NCBI RefSeq assembly: GCF_027886475.1
Contig: NZ_CP115670.1
Location: 992,001-1,056,000 of the forward strand
From: Corynebacterium sp. SCR221107
Lineage (GTDB): Bacteria; Actinomycetota; Actinomycetes; Mycobacteriales; Mycobacteriaceae
Direction of reading: 5' to 3'
Length of the DNA: 64,000 nucleotides
Position numbers and translations under genes: made by a program. Position 1 is the first letter of the stretch, and every line of letters begins with the position of its first letter. The notes below the pieces were generated by a model. That model searched no databases, was not told the DNA's origin, and saw nothing but the letters and a program-made list of their open reading frames with translations. Of this stretch, positions 55,080 to 64,000 are shown piece by piece.

Positions 55080-56279
55080 ATGCCACCGATTCTAGAGTCC
55101 AGCCGCGAACTGCTTTCGACTGTCCCCTTCCCGCACGCAGATATTTTGGGTGTAGCGGATCGTTTACCCCACCAGGAACAAGCCAAATTGCAAGAGGTCC
55201 ACACCTTCCTTCAGGAGGAAGTACGCCCGTTCGCAGGCCAGTACTGGGACCGGGAAGAGTTTCCCTTCGAGCTCCTCCCGAAGTTGGCGGCCCACGGCCT
55301 CGGTGAACTTGAGTTCTCCGGGTTCTCGCGCCTGTATCGTGGTCTTGTCTATGCCGAGGTTACCCGCGCAGACGTATCGCTTTCCGCGCTCGTGGGTATC
55401 CACAACGAGCTCGTGCTACAGCTCATCAATGACCTTGGATCCGAGCAGCAGCGTGAGCAGTGGCTAGATGGCCTGCGCAACTTCACCAAGGTTGGGTGCT
55501 TCGCGCTCACAGAGCCTGACCATGGCTCGGACATTGCGGGAGGACTCGCCACCACGGCCACCAAGACTGACGATGGATGGATCATCAATGGAACCAAGCG
55601 CTGGATCGGCGCCGGAACCTTTGCGGACTTCGCCATCGTCTTTGCCCGTGATGTGGCAGACAATGAGGTGAAGGGATTTATCGTGGAACTCGATCGCGAG
55701 GGAGTAACCCGCTCAAAGATCGATCGCAAAATGGGGCTTCGCATCATGCAAAATGCGGATCTCGGCTTTGACAATGTCCTCATCCCCGAAGCCAATCTCA
55801 TTCCGGGTGCTGCCAGCTTCAAGGCCACCAACATCTACCTGAAGAACTCCCGCGCGTGGGTGGGATGGCAAGGCGCGGGCATTCAGCTTGGCATCTTTGA
55901 TAAGGCTCGCGAGTACGCGATTACCCGCGAGCAGTTCGGCAAGCCGATCGCAAAGTTTCAGCTCATCCAGGAGTCTCTTTCTCGAATCTTGGGCAACGCA
56001 TCGGCCTCACTGGCGATGATGGCTCAGGTTGCATGGATCCAGGAACAAGGCAAACTCGAGATGCCCTTTGCAGCGCTGGCCAAGGCTACCACGACCCGAC
56101 TCGCCCGTGAATCCGCTGCCGCCGGCCGCAACATCGCCGGTGGAAACGGCATCCTCACACAGCACGACCTGTCCAAGCTTATGAATGATACCGAAATCAT
56201 TTACACCTATGAGGGCACCTACGAGATTAACTCGCTCATCGTCGGGCGCGCGATCACCGGGCAGTCCGCATTCGCTTAA
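55080..56279 (+). CDS. Acyl-CoA dehydrogenase (glutaryl-CoA dehydrogenase/ACX4-like)
   Basis: 399 aa flavoenzyme introducing the 2,3 double bond into acyl-CoA, passing electrons to ETF. Seen: VGCFALTEPDHGSDIAGG (about 138-155), GWIINGTKRWIGAG (about 166-179), REQFGKPIAKFQLIQESL (about 284-301), and the C-terminal catalytic Glu in YTYEGTYEINSLIVGRAITG (about 373-392). The last motif is nearest to glutaryl-CoA dehydrogenases and plant ACX4 short-chain enzymes. Substrate is not fixed by sequence. ATG start with GAGGAG 8 bases upstream. First gene of a pair with an SDR. Confidence 0.92.
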   Translation: MPPILESSRELLSTVPFPHADILGVADRLPHQEQAKLQEVHTFLQEEVRPFAGQYWDREEFPFELLPKLAAHGLGELEFSGFSRLYRGLVYAEVTRADVSLSALVGIHNELVLQLINDLGSEQQREQWLDGLRNFTKVGCFALTEPDHGSDIAGGLATTATKTDDGWIINGTKRWIGAGTFADFAIVFARDVADNEVKGFIVELDREGVTRSKIDRKMGLRIMQNADLGFDNVLIPEANLIPGAASFKATNIYLKNSRAWVGWQGAGIQLGIFDKAREYAITREQFGKPIAKFQLIQESLSRILGNASASLAMMAQVAWIQEQGKLEMPFAALAKATTTRLARESAAAGRNIAGGNGILTQHDLSKLMNDTEIIYTYEGTYEINSLIVGRAITGQSAFA

Positions 56280-56329
56280 GAGTCCTAATCGTCGGCAAGC
56301 AAAAAACTAGCAAGAGGCAAAGGAAAACC

Positions 56330-57082
56330 ATGAAACTAGATTCCAGCATTTCTGCCATCGTCACCGGCGGTGCCTCCGGACTAGGTGCTGCCACCTGCGC
56401 GCACCTGGCGGAATTAGGGGTCAACGTCTTTGCATGTGATCTCGCAGAACCGGTAGAGGTAATCCCTGGGGTAACCTATCTCAACGTCGATGTCACCGAC
56501 TATTCCCAGGTTGAGGCCGCGGTGGCGCAGGCCAACGCCACCGCGGCGCTGCGTCTCGTGGTCAACTGTGCAGGTATTTGCCCCTCCCAACGCATTGTGG
56601 GGCGTAAGGGCCCGCACGACCCAGCGCTTTTCGCCAAGACCATCAATATCAATCTCAACGGTACTTTTAACGTTCTCACCGCGGGGGCGGCCGCCATCGC
56701 CACCCACGATCCAGTCGACGAGGATGGCCAGCGCGGAGTCATCATTAACACTGCTTCCGTTGCCGCTTTCGAAGGGCAAATCGGTCAGGCTGCCTACGCG
56801 GCCTCCAAGGGCGGGGTGTACGCGCTGGCTATCACTGCCGCGCGCGATCTCGCAGGTCTTGGGATCCGGGTCAACGCGATTGCCCCGGGTATCGTAGAGA
56901 CCCCGATGATGGCCTCCATCTCGGATGAGTATCGCTCGGAATTGGAAAGCCTCGTGCAGTTCCCGAATCGCATGGCTAAACCTCAAGAATATGCGCAGTT
57001 GGTCGAGGCCATCGCAACCAACAACTACCTCAACGGCGAAACCATCCGTATCGACGGTGCGCTGCGCATGCCACCGCGCTAG
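56330..57082 (+). CDS. 3-hydroxyacyl-CoA dehydrogenase, HSD17B10-like SDR
   Basis: 250 aa short-chain dehydrogenase. Rossmann loop TGGASGLGAATCAHL (about 12-26), NCAG (about 80), catalytic S in IINTASVAAFEGQIGQ, Y and K in AAYAASKGG (about 157-165), IAPGIVETPMM (about 187). The stretch INTASVAAFEGQIGQAAYAA is almost diagnostic of the HSD17B10 family, which oxidises 2-methyl-3-hydroxybutyryl-CoA in isoleucine breakdown and other 3-hydroxyacyl-CoAs. It starts 50 bases after the acyl-CoA dehydrogenase, same operon. A terminator follows. Confidence 0.92.
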   Translation: MKLDSSISAIVTGGASGLGAATCAHLAELGVNVFACDLAEPVEVIPGVTYLNVDVTDYSQVEAAVAQANATAALRLVVNCAGICPSQRIVGRKGPHDPALFAKTININLNGTFNVLTAGAAAIATHDPVDEDGQRGVIINTASVAAFEGQIGQAAYAASKGGVYALAITAARDLAGLGIRVNAIAPGIVETPMMASISDEYRSELESLVQFPNRMAKPQEYAQLVEAIATNNYLNGETIRIDGALRMPPR

Positions 57083-57104
57083 CGAAGCAGGAAGCGATTG
57101 AAAC

Positions 57105-57133
57105 AAAAAAGTCCGGGTAACCCCGGCCTTTTC
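57105..57133 (+). terminator. Terminator after SDR gene
   Basis: A-run, then GT-CCGGG-TAAC-CCCGG-CC and a TTTT tail: 5-bp G/C stem flanked by complementary A/T runs, 22 bases after the SDR stop. Confidence 0.7.
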
Positions 57134-57278
57134 GCATCGTGGGGCAAAACAGCCGAAGCGTGCAGACCCCGGATGTGACGCCCGCGTTATTACCGCAGCT
57201 CAAATCTGTGATCAACACCCCCGGAGAACACCGCTCGCCGCTAAGGCGGCCACTGCAAACTTAAGGTTTTGAAGCTGC

Positions 57279-58490
57279 CTAACTAAAAGGCCTCAGCCCC
57301 CAGTATGGAAAGATCGCCCGCGAGGTCGCAATCATGGGGGCACAGGCGCGCACCTCGACGAGGCGCTCAGGATGGAAGTCAAGCTCACCTACTCCATCAC
57401 CTAATGTCCGTGCGCCCGCCATGCGTACCCGCTCATCCCAACGATCGGGCATGGGCAAGTGGTGATCCAGGGTTACATCGGCTACGGTGGCTGCCAATTG
57501 GGTCCATGCGCGCGCGACCGAGTCGCGGTTGTAGCCGCCGCCGCCGATGGCCACCCATTTTCCGTTGGCGTACTTATCGGCCCAACTTCCCACCGTGCGG
57601 TAGGCCTCGGTCATGGCCTCAATGCTTAAGTTGAGATCGGCCAGTGGGTCGCCGCGGTGGGGGTCGGCGCCGTGTTGGGACACAATGATTTCTGGCTTGA
57701 ACTTTCGCAAAAGTGGCGCAACGATGGCATGCAAGGCCTGGAGCCACGCGCCGTCCTCGCAATAGCGATCCACAGCGATGTTGACGGCGGTTCCCAAGGC
57801 GTTGGGGCCGCCGATGTCTTTAGCAAAGCCGGTATAAGGGAAAAGGTAGAGCCCAGACTCGTGAATGGAGATGGTCAATACACGTGGATCGTCCCAGAAT
57901 TGCGCCTCCACGCCGTCGCCGTGGTGGGCATCCAAGTCAAGATAGACGACCCTGCTTGCCCCCTGCTCCAGCAGCCAGTCGATGGCGATTGCTGCATCGT
58001 TGAAGGTGCAAAAGCCGCTTTGGCGGTGCGAGAGTGCATGGTGGAGTCCGCCCGCCAGGTTCAGCGCCCGGTTGGCTTGACCGGTCCACACCGCCTGCAC
58101 TGCGGCGGTGGTCGTCGTTGCGATTCGGGCGGCCACCTTTGCCGCGGAAGGTGCCAGCGGATGGTCGTTGTCGCCGATGCCGAAGTCGAGATCGGGCTCG
58201 TTGCGCGTGAGTGCCTCAATATAGGAATCCCCGTGAACGCGCCGAATGAGATCCATATCGCTAGGCGGGGGCTCAACGATGTCGAAGGCGTCCAAGACAC
58301 CAAAGTGATCTGATAGCTCCAGGGCCAACCGCACGCGATCCGGCCCCATGGGGTGATCCTCCCCAAAGCTGTATTCAAGCAGCTCGGCGGTGTGAAATAG
58401 CAGTGGTCGTGCTGGGTTTGCACCGCCAGTACCCACACCATGTGCACTGGTTGCGGTCACAGGGGCTCCAGCCGAGGAAGAAACTGTCAT
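57279..58490 (-). CDS. acuC: AcuC-family lysine deacetylase
   Basis: 403 aa class I/II-type zinc deacetylase. Seen: GGLHHALSHRQSGFCTFNDAA (His pair split at residues about 147-167), YLDLDAHHGDGVEAQFW (zinc Asp/His, about 181-197), SQHGADPHRGDPLADL (about 265-280) and IGGGGYNRDSVARAW (about 318-332). AcuC removes acetyl groups from acetyl-CoA synthetase and related enzymes, reversing Pat acetylation. Its ATG overlaps the pat stop by one base (TAATG on the minus strand), so the two are translationally coupled: eraser and writer in one operon. Confidence 0.92.
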   Translation of the reverse strand: MTVSSSAGAPVTATSAHGVGTGGANPARPLLFHTAELLEYSFGEDHPMGPDRVRLALELSDHFGVLDAFDIVEPPPSDMDLIRRVHGDSYIEALTRNEPDLDFGIGDNDHPLAPSAAKVAARIATTTTAAVQAVWTGQANRALNLAGGLHHALSHRQSGFCTFNDAAIAIDWLLEQGASRVVYLDLDAHHGDGVEAQFWDDPRVLTISIHESGLYLFPYTGFAKDIGGPNALGTAVNIAVDRYCEDGAWLQALHAIVAPLLRKFKPEIIVSQHGADPHRGDPLADLNLSIEAMTEAYRTVGSWADKYANGKWVAIGGGGYNRDSVARAWTQLAATVADVTLDHHLPMPDRWDERVRMAGARTLGDGVGELDFHPERLVEVRACAPMIATSRAIFPYWGLRPFS

Positions 58491-61216
58491 TACAGTCTCC
58501 TCGCCAGGCGATCCCTCGAGGAATCGAGCGGGGCGATGGTGATTCTCGCGCCAACTACCGCGGTGGAATGAGCGCCGGCGATGACCGGGGTGAGCTCGAC
58601 CTCGGAGAGCTGGGGAAACTCATCTTTGAGGCGTCCTAACCGCATGAGCACTTCCTCGAGACTGGCAGTATGAGCGGGAGCCGTTCCTTTGTACCCGTGG
58701 AGAATCGGGGCGGCGCCGAGTGACTCGAGCATGGAACGAGCATCGATGCGGCGAAGTGGGGGAGTGCGCCAGGAGGCGTCGTGAAGCAAATCGGTGGCGA
58801 CGCCGCTGACACCGCAAGAAACGATGGGGCCCAAAACGGCGTCTTCGATACCCCGAACCACAAGTGTCGCGCCGGGGTCGACGGTTCGTTGCACCACCGG
58901 CAGCAATGCCAGCATCGGATCGCTAGATTCGGGATTCCCATCGCCGCGGCTTGCTTCCTGATCCGCGTTGTCCTCAGCGGAACCGGCGTCTACCTGCAAG
59001 ATCTCAGCCAAGCGGCGAAGTGCTTCCCAGGCTTGCTGCATCATTGAGGCGTCGGCGATATGCCTGATGACGGCGTTGAGTTCGGGCCGGCCACGCACCA
59101 CGGGATGGGTGAATTTCAGCACCACGTTCCACCCGAATTCCTCCGCGGCGGCGACTGCCTGTTCAAAAGAGCGCACAGGCTTCCATGGCACCAGGTTGAT
59201 TCCGCAGGTTGCCAGCAGTGCGGCGGTTTCCTCATCGGTGGCAGTGCGTCCCTGTGGCGCTTGAGCCAAGATACCCTCGATCAGTGTTCTTGCTTTTACG
59301 ATGTCTACAGCAGCGACTTCATCATCGGGGTGTGGGCGCACGCGCTTCCTGCGCACCTCATTGCTCAAGATGAGCGAGTATGCCTCGAGTGCATCGGCGT
59401 AGGTGTCAAAGACCGGTAGGGAAGACGTGGTCAGCGATGCCGAACCCGCGGCACCGGCAAGAGGCGAATCCTCAAAGATACTGACCAGCGTGGCTAACAT
59501 CGGGGTGGCTGAACCGGCCCCTGATTCCGAGCCTTCGGTTCGCGCAGCTAGTTCATCCAAAGCCGAAATTACCGTGCGCCCGATGGGGTCATTGATCTCC
59601 ACGACGCCGGAGAATACGAGATCAAAGTCGGAGCTTTGTCTCGCCTGAGTGGTCTTTTCGATAATCCCGCTGACTGGGTCACCTTCGACACCAATGATGG
59701 TTGGCTCAAACCCAAAGCGGACGGCAGACTGCGCCATCTGGCCAGATAATCCGGCCGAATTAGAGATAATGGCTACCCGCTTCCCCCGGGGCACTGGCTG
59801 CATCGAAAGCAGCGTGGCGATGTCATACATGGTGTCGCGGCGATTGACCACTATTGCGCCGGCTTGGCGGATGACCTCATCGATTGCCGAAGAAGGCGCG
59901 GTGGGCAAGGACTCCAGCTCGTAGTGTCGCGCCGAGCGTAGCGCGCGAGAGGGTAGAAAGACCACAACGTGCTTTTCCAAGGCCAGTCGGCGCAGAACGC
60001 GGAAGAATTTGCGTGGATTGCCGATGGTGTCCAAGGAAAGCAAGCACACCTGCGTGGACTCATCTTGTGCCCAAAACTGGATGACATCGTTGCCGGTGAC
60101 ATCGGCATACGAGCCCGAGGCGATGAAGTTCGAGATGCCGCAGCCACGCCTGAGCGCGTGTGACAACACAAGTGTTGCGATGCCTGCAGTTTGGGTATAC
60201 ACCCCCACAGTGCCTGGTTTGGGCATTTTAGCTGGTGAGGCGTTGAGCCTCACTTTGGGGTTGGTGTTGATAAGCCCGAGCGCGGCCGGCCCTAAGACGC
60301 GCATGCCCATGGAACGAGCATGTTCAAGGAAGCGTTGCGCATCCTCTGGTGGAAGGAATGGATTGTTTCCTTGCGCGAGGACTAGGATACCGCTTGCTTT
60401 CTTATCGGCGGCGATGTGCACGAGGTCGTCGAAAGTATCCGGATCATGATCGACGACCACCAAGTCCACAGTGCCTGGGACCTCGGCGAGCAGCTCAGGC
60501 GCGCGGGCGCTGCCATCGTGAGTAAGTGCATGCAGCTGCCCCTCGAATCCACCGGTGACGATGGAGGAGATAATCCGCGATACGGAATCAACCTCGCCGA
60601 TGACGGCGACGGTGCGCGGACTCAAAAGGCGCCGAATGGAGGAGGCTTCGGCCTGAAGCTCGCGACGCTCCATGACCTCGCGGGATTCATGGGTGGGGTC
60701 GAGAGAGAAGTCGACGACGATGAAGCCGTCCTCTAACTCGGGCTTGATCTCATATCCTGCGCGGACGAAAACCTGCACCATGGGTCGGTTTTCGGTCAAG
60801 ATCTCGGCGAAGAAGCGCTCGATGCCGCACTCGCGACCGATCTGGGCGAGATGCTCCAATAAGATATTGCCCACGCCTCGGCCGTGGTGCGAATCCTGAA
60901 CGAGGAAGGAGACGTCTGCCACCCGCGCAGGCGCCCATTGCTGCGCCACAGCAAAGCGCGCGGTGGCGACGATGTCATCGCGCTCGACGAGTACGAGGGT
61001 GACGGTGTCCTTTTCGTCGGAGTAAGTCCAGTTGTCGAGTTCTTCCTCGCTTAAATCTGGGTGCGCGTTGAAAAACCTCAAATACTTGGACTTTGGTGAG
61101 ACGCGGTCGTAAAAATCGACCATTGCCTCGCGGTCTTCCGCGCGCACCTGGCGTAGTGTGGCGATCCCACCGTCGTTAAGCACGACGTCGGCTTCCCACT
61201 TTGTTAGCTGGTGCAT
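58490..61216 (-). CDS. pat: Protein lysine acetyltransferase Pat (GNAT fused to acyl-CoA synthetase-like domains)
   Basis: 908 aa. An N-terminal GNAT domain (about 14-170) has the acetyl-CoA loop DSHHGRGVGNILLEHL. It is followed by NDP-forming acyl-CoA synthetase-like domains: CoA-binding at about 195-325, ligase-CoA at about 340-610, and an ATP-grasp-like region at about 670-890. This is the long Pat architecture with the GNAT at the N-terminus; Salmonella Pat has it at the C-terminus. Pat acetylates the catalytic lysine of AMP-forming acyl-CoA synthetases. It is upstream of acuC in the same operon. ATG start with no strong ribosome site. Confidence 0.88.
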   Translation of the reverse strand: MHQLTKWEADVVLNDGGIATLRQVRAEDREAMVDFYDRVSPKSKYLRFFNAHPDLSEEELDNWTYSDEKDTVTLVLVERDDIVATARFAVAQQWAPARVADVSFLVQDSHHGRGVGNILLEHLAQIGRECGIERFFAEILTENRPMVQVFVRAGYEIKPELEDGFIVVDFSLDPTHESREVMERRELQAEASSIRRLLSPRTVAVIGEVDSVSRIISSIVTGGFEGQLHALTHDGSARAPELLAEVPGTVDLVVVDHDPDTFDDLVHIAADKKASGILVLAQGNNPFLPPEDAQRFLEHARSMGMRVLGPAALGLINTNPKVRLNASPAKMPKPGTVGVYTQTAGIATLVLSHALRRGCGISNFIASGSYADVTGNDVIQFWAQDESTQVCLLSLDTIGNPRKFFRVLRRLALEKHVVVFLPSRALRSARHYELESLPTAPSSAIDEVIRQAGAIVVNRRDTMYDIATLLSMQPVPRGKRVAIISNSAGLSGQMAQSAVRFGFEPTIIGVEGDPVSGIIEKTTQARQSSDFDLVFSGVVEINDPIGRTVISALDELAARTEGSESGAGSATPMLATLVSIFEDSPLAGAAGSASLTTSSLPVFDTYADALEAYSLILSNEVRRKRVRPHPDDEVAAVDIVKARTLIEGILAQAPQGRTATDEETAALLATCGINLVPWKPVRSFEQAVAAAEEFGWNVVLKFTHPVVRGRPELNAVIRHIADASMMQQAWEALRRLAEILQVDAGSAEDNADQEASRGDGNPESSDPMLALLPVVQRTVDPGATLVVRGIEDAVLGPIVSCGVSGVATDLLHDASWRTPPLRRIDARSMLESLGAAPILHGYKGTAPAHTASLEEVLMRLGRLKDEFPQLSEVELTPVIAGAHSTAVVGARITIAPLDSSRDRLARRL

Positions 61217-61372
61217 CAGGTCCCCTATCTGTGGAATGGAATGCTCCCCATCCTAATTGAGACCTCGATCACGCGAGAAGGTTTTCCGTCACGAGCAACC
61301 CGCTACCCCCGTACAAGATCGGTGATGTGGGCGATGCTGGCGCCTGGCCGCCTTCGCGGGCGTGACGGCATG

Positions 61373-63013
61373 CTAGTCCGCGACCATGGGGAAGAGCTCG
61401 AATTCGGGGTGTTCTTTCTCAATGAAAGCAAGCTTCCACTTATCCCCGAAGAGGGCAACGAGTTCGCCGTCGGTGCGGGTGAAGATCTCCACGCCACGCT
61501 GCTTGGCCAACTCGGGTGCGGTGTCGGGCGTGGTACGGCGTGCCACCGAGTAGGGGATCGGATCGGCAGTGGTTTCCACGTTGTATTCGTTTTCCATGCG
61601 AGCCATCATGACCTCGAACTGCATGGGGCCAACGGCCGCCATGACCGGGGCGGCATCGCCGCGCGCGTCGTTGCGCAGGATTTGCACCACGCCTTCGGCC
61701 GCCAGTTGGTCGAGTGCCTTGCGGAACTGCTTGTACTTACCCAGACTCTTTGCGCGCAGGGTGCGGAAGTGTTCCGGGGCGAACTGGGGCATTGGTGGAT
61801 ACTGCACCTTGCGACCGGCGTAGATGGTGTCGCCCGGCGCGAGGGACCCGGCGTTGACGAGACCTACGATGTCGCCGGGGAAGGCGGTTTCCACGGTGGA
61901 ACGGGTGCGGCCGAACACCGTGAGTGCGTATTTGGTGGAGAAGCTACGGCCCGACTGGGCATGAGTGACCTGCATGCCGCGATCGAATTCACCAGAGACG
62001 ATGCGCATGAAGGCCAGGGAGTCGCGGTGGTTTTTGTCCATTCCCGCCTGTACCTTGAAAACCACGCCGGAGAAGTCATCGCCGACTTCGCGGACTTCGT
62101 CCATCGCGCTTGTCGACGTAGCCAGTGCCTTCTTATCCGAGCGTCTGCTTGCCGGTGCGGGAGCCAGCGCGCACAGGGTATCAAGGATTTGGTGTACGCC
62201 GAAGTTGAGCATTGCGGAGGCAAAGATCAGTGGGGAGGTGGTGCACTCGAGGAACAATTCCTGATCGTGCAGCGCACCATCGGCCGCCAGCAGCTCGACC
62301 TCTTCCGCCGCGGTCTCCCAGGCCGCACCTTCCTTGGCCCCAGCTGCCTCGGGATCGTAGTGTTCCTCCGGGGCGATGGTGGAGCCGCCGGCGGTGCGCA
62401 GGAAGTGGATGTACTCCTCGGCCTCGCCGTCATTGTTGATACGGGCCAGCCCACGGAAGTCGCCCGCATCGCCGACAGGCCAAAACAGGGGCGTCGGCTG
62501 CAATCCGATTTCGTTGACGATTTCGTCGACCAATTCCAACGGGGTGCGGCCTGGGCGGTCCCACTTGTTGATCACCGTAATGATCGGTAGGCCGCGGGCT
62601 TTGCATACCCGAAATAGCTTGAGGGTCTGTGGCTCGAGGCCCTTGGCGGCGTCGATAAGCATGACGGCAGCGTCGACTGCTGTCAGCACACGGTAGGTGT
62701 CCTCCGAGAAGTCGGCGTGGCCTGGGGTGTCAACGAGGTTGATCATGAACGGCTCGCCGGTGTGTCCCTCCGGTGCGTATTCAAACTGCAGCGCCGAGGA
62801 AGCAATCGAAATGCCACGGTCTTTTTCCATTTCCATCCAGTCGGACACGGTAGCCTTGCGGCCGGCCTTGCCGTGAACCGCGCCAGCCTCAGAAATGACG
62901 TGCGCATGCAGTGCCAACGCCTCGGTCAAGGTGGACTTACCGGCATCCGGGTGGGCGATGACGGCAAAGGTGCGACGACGGGCGGCTTCGGCGATGGTGG
63001 CTGCAGAACTCAT
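61373..63013 (-). CDS. prfC: Peptide chain release factor 3
   Basis: 546 aa from the ATG at 63013; TTG 63022 would add three residues. RF3 is a translational GTPase that recycles RF1/RF2 from the ribosome. Seen: G1 AHPDAGKSTLTEAL (about 20-33), G2 DRGISIASSALQFEY (about 67-81), G3 VDTPGHADFSEDTYR (about 96-110), G4 NKWDRPGRTP (about 151-160), then beta-barrel domain II and the RF3 C-terminal domain (about 400-546). Cytosolic, single gene. Downstream lies a 156-base gap to pat, in which I see no clear terminator. Confidence 0.95.
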   Translation of the reverse strand: MSSAATIAEAARRRTFAVIAHPDAGKSTLTEALALHAHVISEAGAVHGKAGRKATVSDWMEMEKDRGISIASSALQFEYAPEGHTGEPFMINLVDTPGHADFSEDTYRVLTAVDAAVMLIDAAKGLEPQTLKLFRVCKARGLPIITVINKWDRPGRTPLELVDEIVNEIGLQPTPLFWPVGDAGDFRGLARINNDGEAEEYIHFLRTAGGSTIAPEEHYDPEAAGAKEGAAWETAAEEVELLAADGALHDQELFLECTTSPLIFASAMLNFGVHQILDTLCALAPAPASRRSDKKALATSTSAMDEVREVGDDFSGVVFKVQAGMDKNHRDSLAFMRIVSGEFDRGMQVTHAQSGRSFSTKYALTVFGRTRSTVETAFPGDIVGLVNAGSLAPGDTIYAGRKVQYPPMPQFAPEHFRTLRAKSLGKYKQFRKALDQLAAEGVVQILRNDARGDAAPVMAAVGPMQFEVMMARMENEYNVETTADPIPYSVARRTTPDTAPELAKQRGVEIFTRTDGELVALFGDKWKLAFIEKEHPEFELFPMVAD

Positions 63014-63059
63014 AGGGTTCAACCTTAGTGGCTGCGCAGCTTAAGGGCATAATTTGTGA

Positions 63060-63899
63060 TTACCACTCGAGCCCAAGCACCTTATTGGTTTCCTCCCAAT
63101 GGCGGACCTGCTTTCCGCGGGCCTGTGGATTGATGAAACCGAGGCGGCGCTTGTCGTTATAATAACGGCCCCGCTCCCAGGCGATGCCTGGGGTGCCATC
63201 GATGAAGTAGGCCAAGTTGGCACCTCCGGCATCGGCCTTAATCCCGAATACCGAACCGGCCAGAGGCGAGGAATAGAACCGGTGCATGAGCCCGCCGGCT
63301 TCGGCCGAGAAGTTGGTGGCGACCACGCCGGGATGGTAGGCAACAGGGGAAAGCTGGGGATAGCGGGCGGCGAGCTCTTGGATAAACAAGATGTTGGCGA
63401 GCTTGGCGGTGCCGTAGGCGCGGTTGCGTTCGAAGTCCTTGGACTGGCCAAAATTCTCGAAGTCCAGCCGTCCGTAGAGCCAGTTGGCTATGGATGAGGT
63501 TGCAACGACTTTTGCTTGAGAGGCCGTGAGGACGTCGATAAGCGCGTGCGTGAGCACGGTTGGGGCGAGGTGATTGACCTGGAAGGTTTTTTCATGACCG
63601 TCCACGGTGGTGACGGGGCCGTCGAAGATGCCTCCTGCGTTGTTGGCCAGGACGTCGATGCGATCGGTTGTGGAGCGGATCCACTCTGCCAAGGCGCGAA
63701 CCTGATCCAAGTGGGCGAAGTCCGCGAGGAAGTAGTCTGCGCCAACCTCGCGCGCGACCCGCCTTGTCTTTTCTTCATTGCGACCATGGATGAGGATGCG
63801 CCACGAGGGATGCGCCGAGCGCACAATATGTGCCGCTGCGGCGCCGATGCCGTCTGAGGCACCCGTGATAACGATGGTGTACGGCGAAGAGGTGCTCAT
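63060..63899 (-). CDS. Short-chain dehydrogenase/reductase (retinol dehydrogenase-like)
   Basis: 279 aa SDR. Rossmann loop TGASDGIGAAAAHIV (about 12-26), NNAGG (about 85), catalytic S in VVATSSIANWLYG (about 131), Y and K in YGTAKLAN (about 161-168), and VAYHPGVVATNF (about 184-195), a layout of the retinol-dehydrogenase/WWOX-like atypical group. Substrate unknown. It lies upstream of prfC on the same strand, 46 bases away, so the two could be co-transcribed. ATG start; the last 100 bases of the window hold its promoter region. Confidence 0.88.
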   Translation of the reverse strand: MSTSSPYTIVITGASDGIGAAAAHIVRSAHPSWRILIHGRNEEKTRRVAREVGADYFLADFAHLDQVRALAEWIRSTTDRIDVLANNAGGIFDGPVTTVDGHEKTFQVNHLAPTVLTHALIDVLTASQAKVVATSSIANWLYGRLDFENFGQSKDFERNRAYGTAKLANILFIQELAARYPQLSPVAYHPGVVATNFSAEAGGLMHRFYSSPLAGSVFGIKADAGGANLAYFIDGTPGIAWERGRYYNDKRRLGFINPQARGKQVRHWEETNKVLGLEW

Positions 63900-64000
63900 G
63901 GCATCCGATTGTAATCGCAGAGTTCACAGGGTCGTACTTCCTACAACAACGCAATCGAGGTGGGCGCTCGGAGAATTAGCGGGAATGGATGGTATTTTGC

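Noticed and set aside
61211..62590. 459-codon plus-strand frame opposite prfC
   Set aside because: Antisense shadow of release factor 3; composition rich in G/R/V/H, no domain.

Overview
The window looks like a chromosomal segment of a Corynebacterium species. It has mid-50s G+C by eye, GTG/TTG starts, and a corynebacterial gene set: the gephyrin-like cell-division triad glp-rimJ-glpR, an Rpf2-type resuscitation factor, the mannosyltransferase Pmt, an MMPL exporter, divergent aceB/aceA, and GlxR-type sites. No rRNA, tRNA or CRISPR array was seen. The left 28 kb has the look of a conserved core; the right half is richer in catabolic and regulatory genes.

Layout. 0-8.4 kb: mscL, a SAF-domain protein and 5-formyl-THF cyclo-ligase (minus), then galU, glp (MoeA-like), rimJ-like, glpR, a DoxX protein and a zinc-finger anti-sigma-like membrane protein (plus). 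8.4-12.4 kb: a pair of perfect DnaA boxes, then an HNH (DUF222-type) endonuclease gene cut in two by an intact IS21-family element. 12.5-27 kb: housekeeping genes pmt, rsmI, metG, tatD, rpf2, rsmA, ispE, an ABC-F ATPase, a membrane alpha/beta hydrolase and ppk2. 27-34.8 kb: a HAD phosphatase, a crotonase, a TetR regulator, an MMPL exporter and an IS3-family element that splits a small DUF5808 membrane-protein gene.

34.8-42 kb: glyoxylate-shunt and gluconeogenesis genes (aceB, aceA, a second-type GAPDH), an RraA-like protein and an unrecognised membrane protein. 43-49.9 kb: a nitroreductase, a beta-oxidation run (thiolase, 3-hydroxyisobutyryl-CoA hydrolase-like protein, enoyl-CoA hydratase) and an HrtAB-like ABC exporter with a TetR regulator. 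50-57 kb: a frameshifted MFS transporter, MarR, acyl-CoA synthetase, TetR, acyl-CoA dehydrogenase and a 17-beta-HSD10-like SDR. 57-63.9 kb: a lysine deacetylase/acetyltransferase pair (acuC-pat), prfC and another SDR.

How it works together. The most interesting signal is a near-identical 28-bp inverted repeat (core GTACGATAG...TCGTACA). It lies in front of the thiolase operon (43963-43990) and between the TetR gene at 54.3 kb and the acyl-CoA dehydrogenase (54993-55020). This suggests that one TetR controls two separated blocks that together form a complete short/branched acyl-CoA degradation pathway. The acyl-CoA synthetase in the same area carries the C-terminal SGK motif that Pat enzymes acetylate, and the adjacent pat-acuC operon could add post-translational control. 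The aceB/aceA intergenic region has GlxR- and RamB-like sites, linking this carbon use to the glyoxylate shunt.
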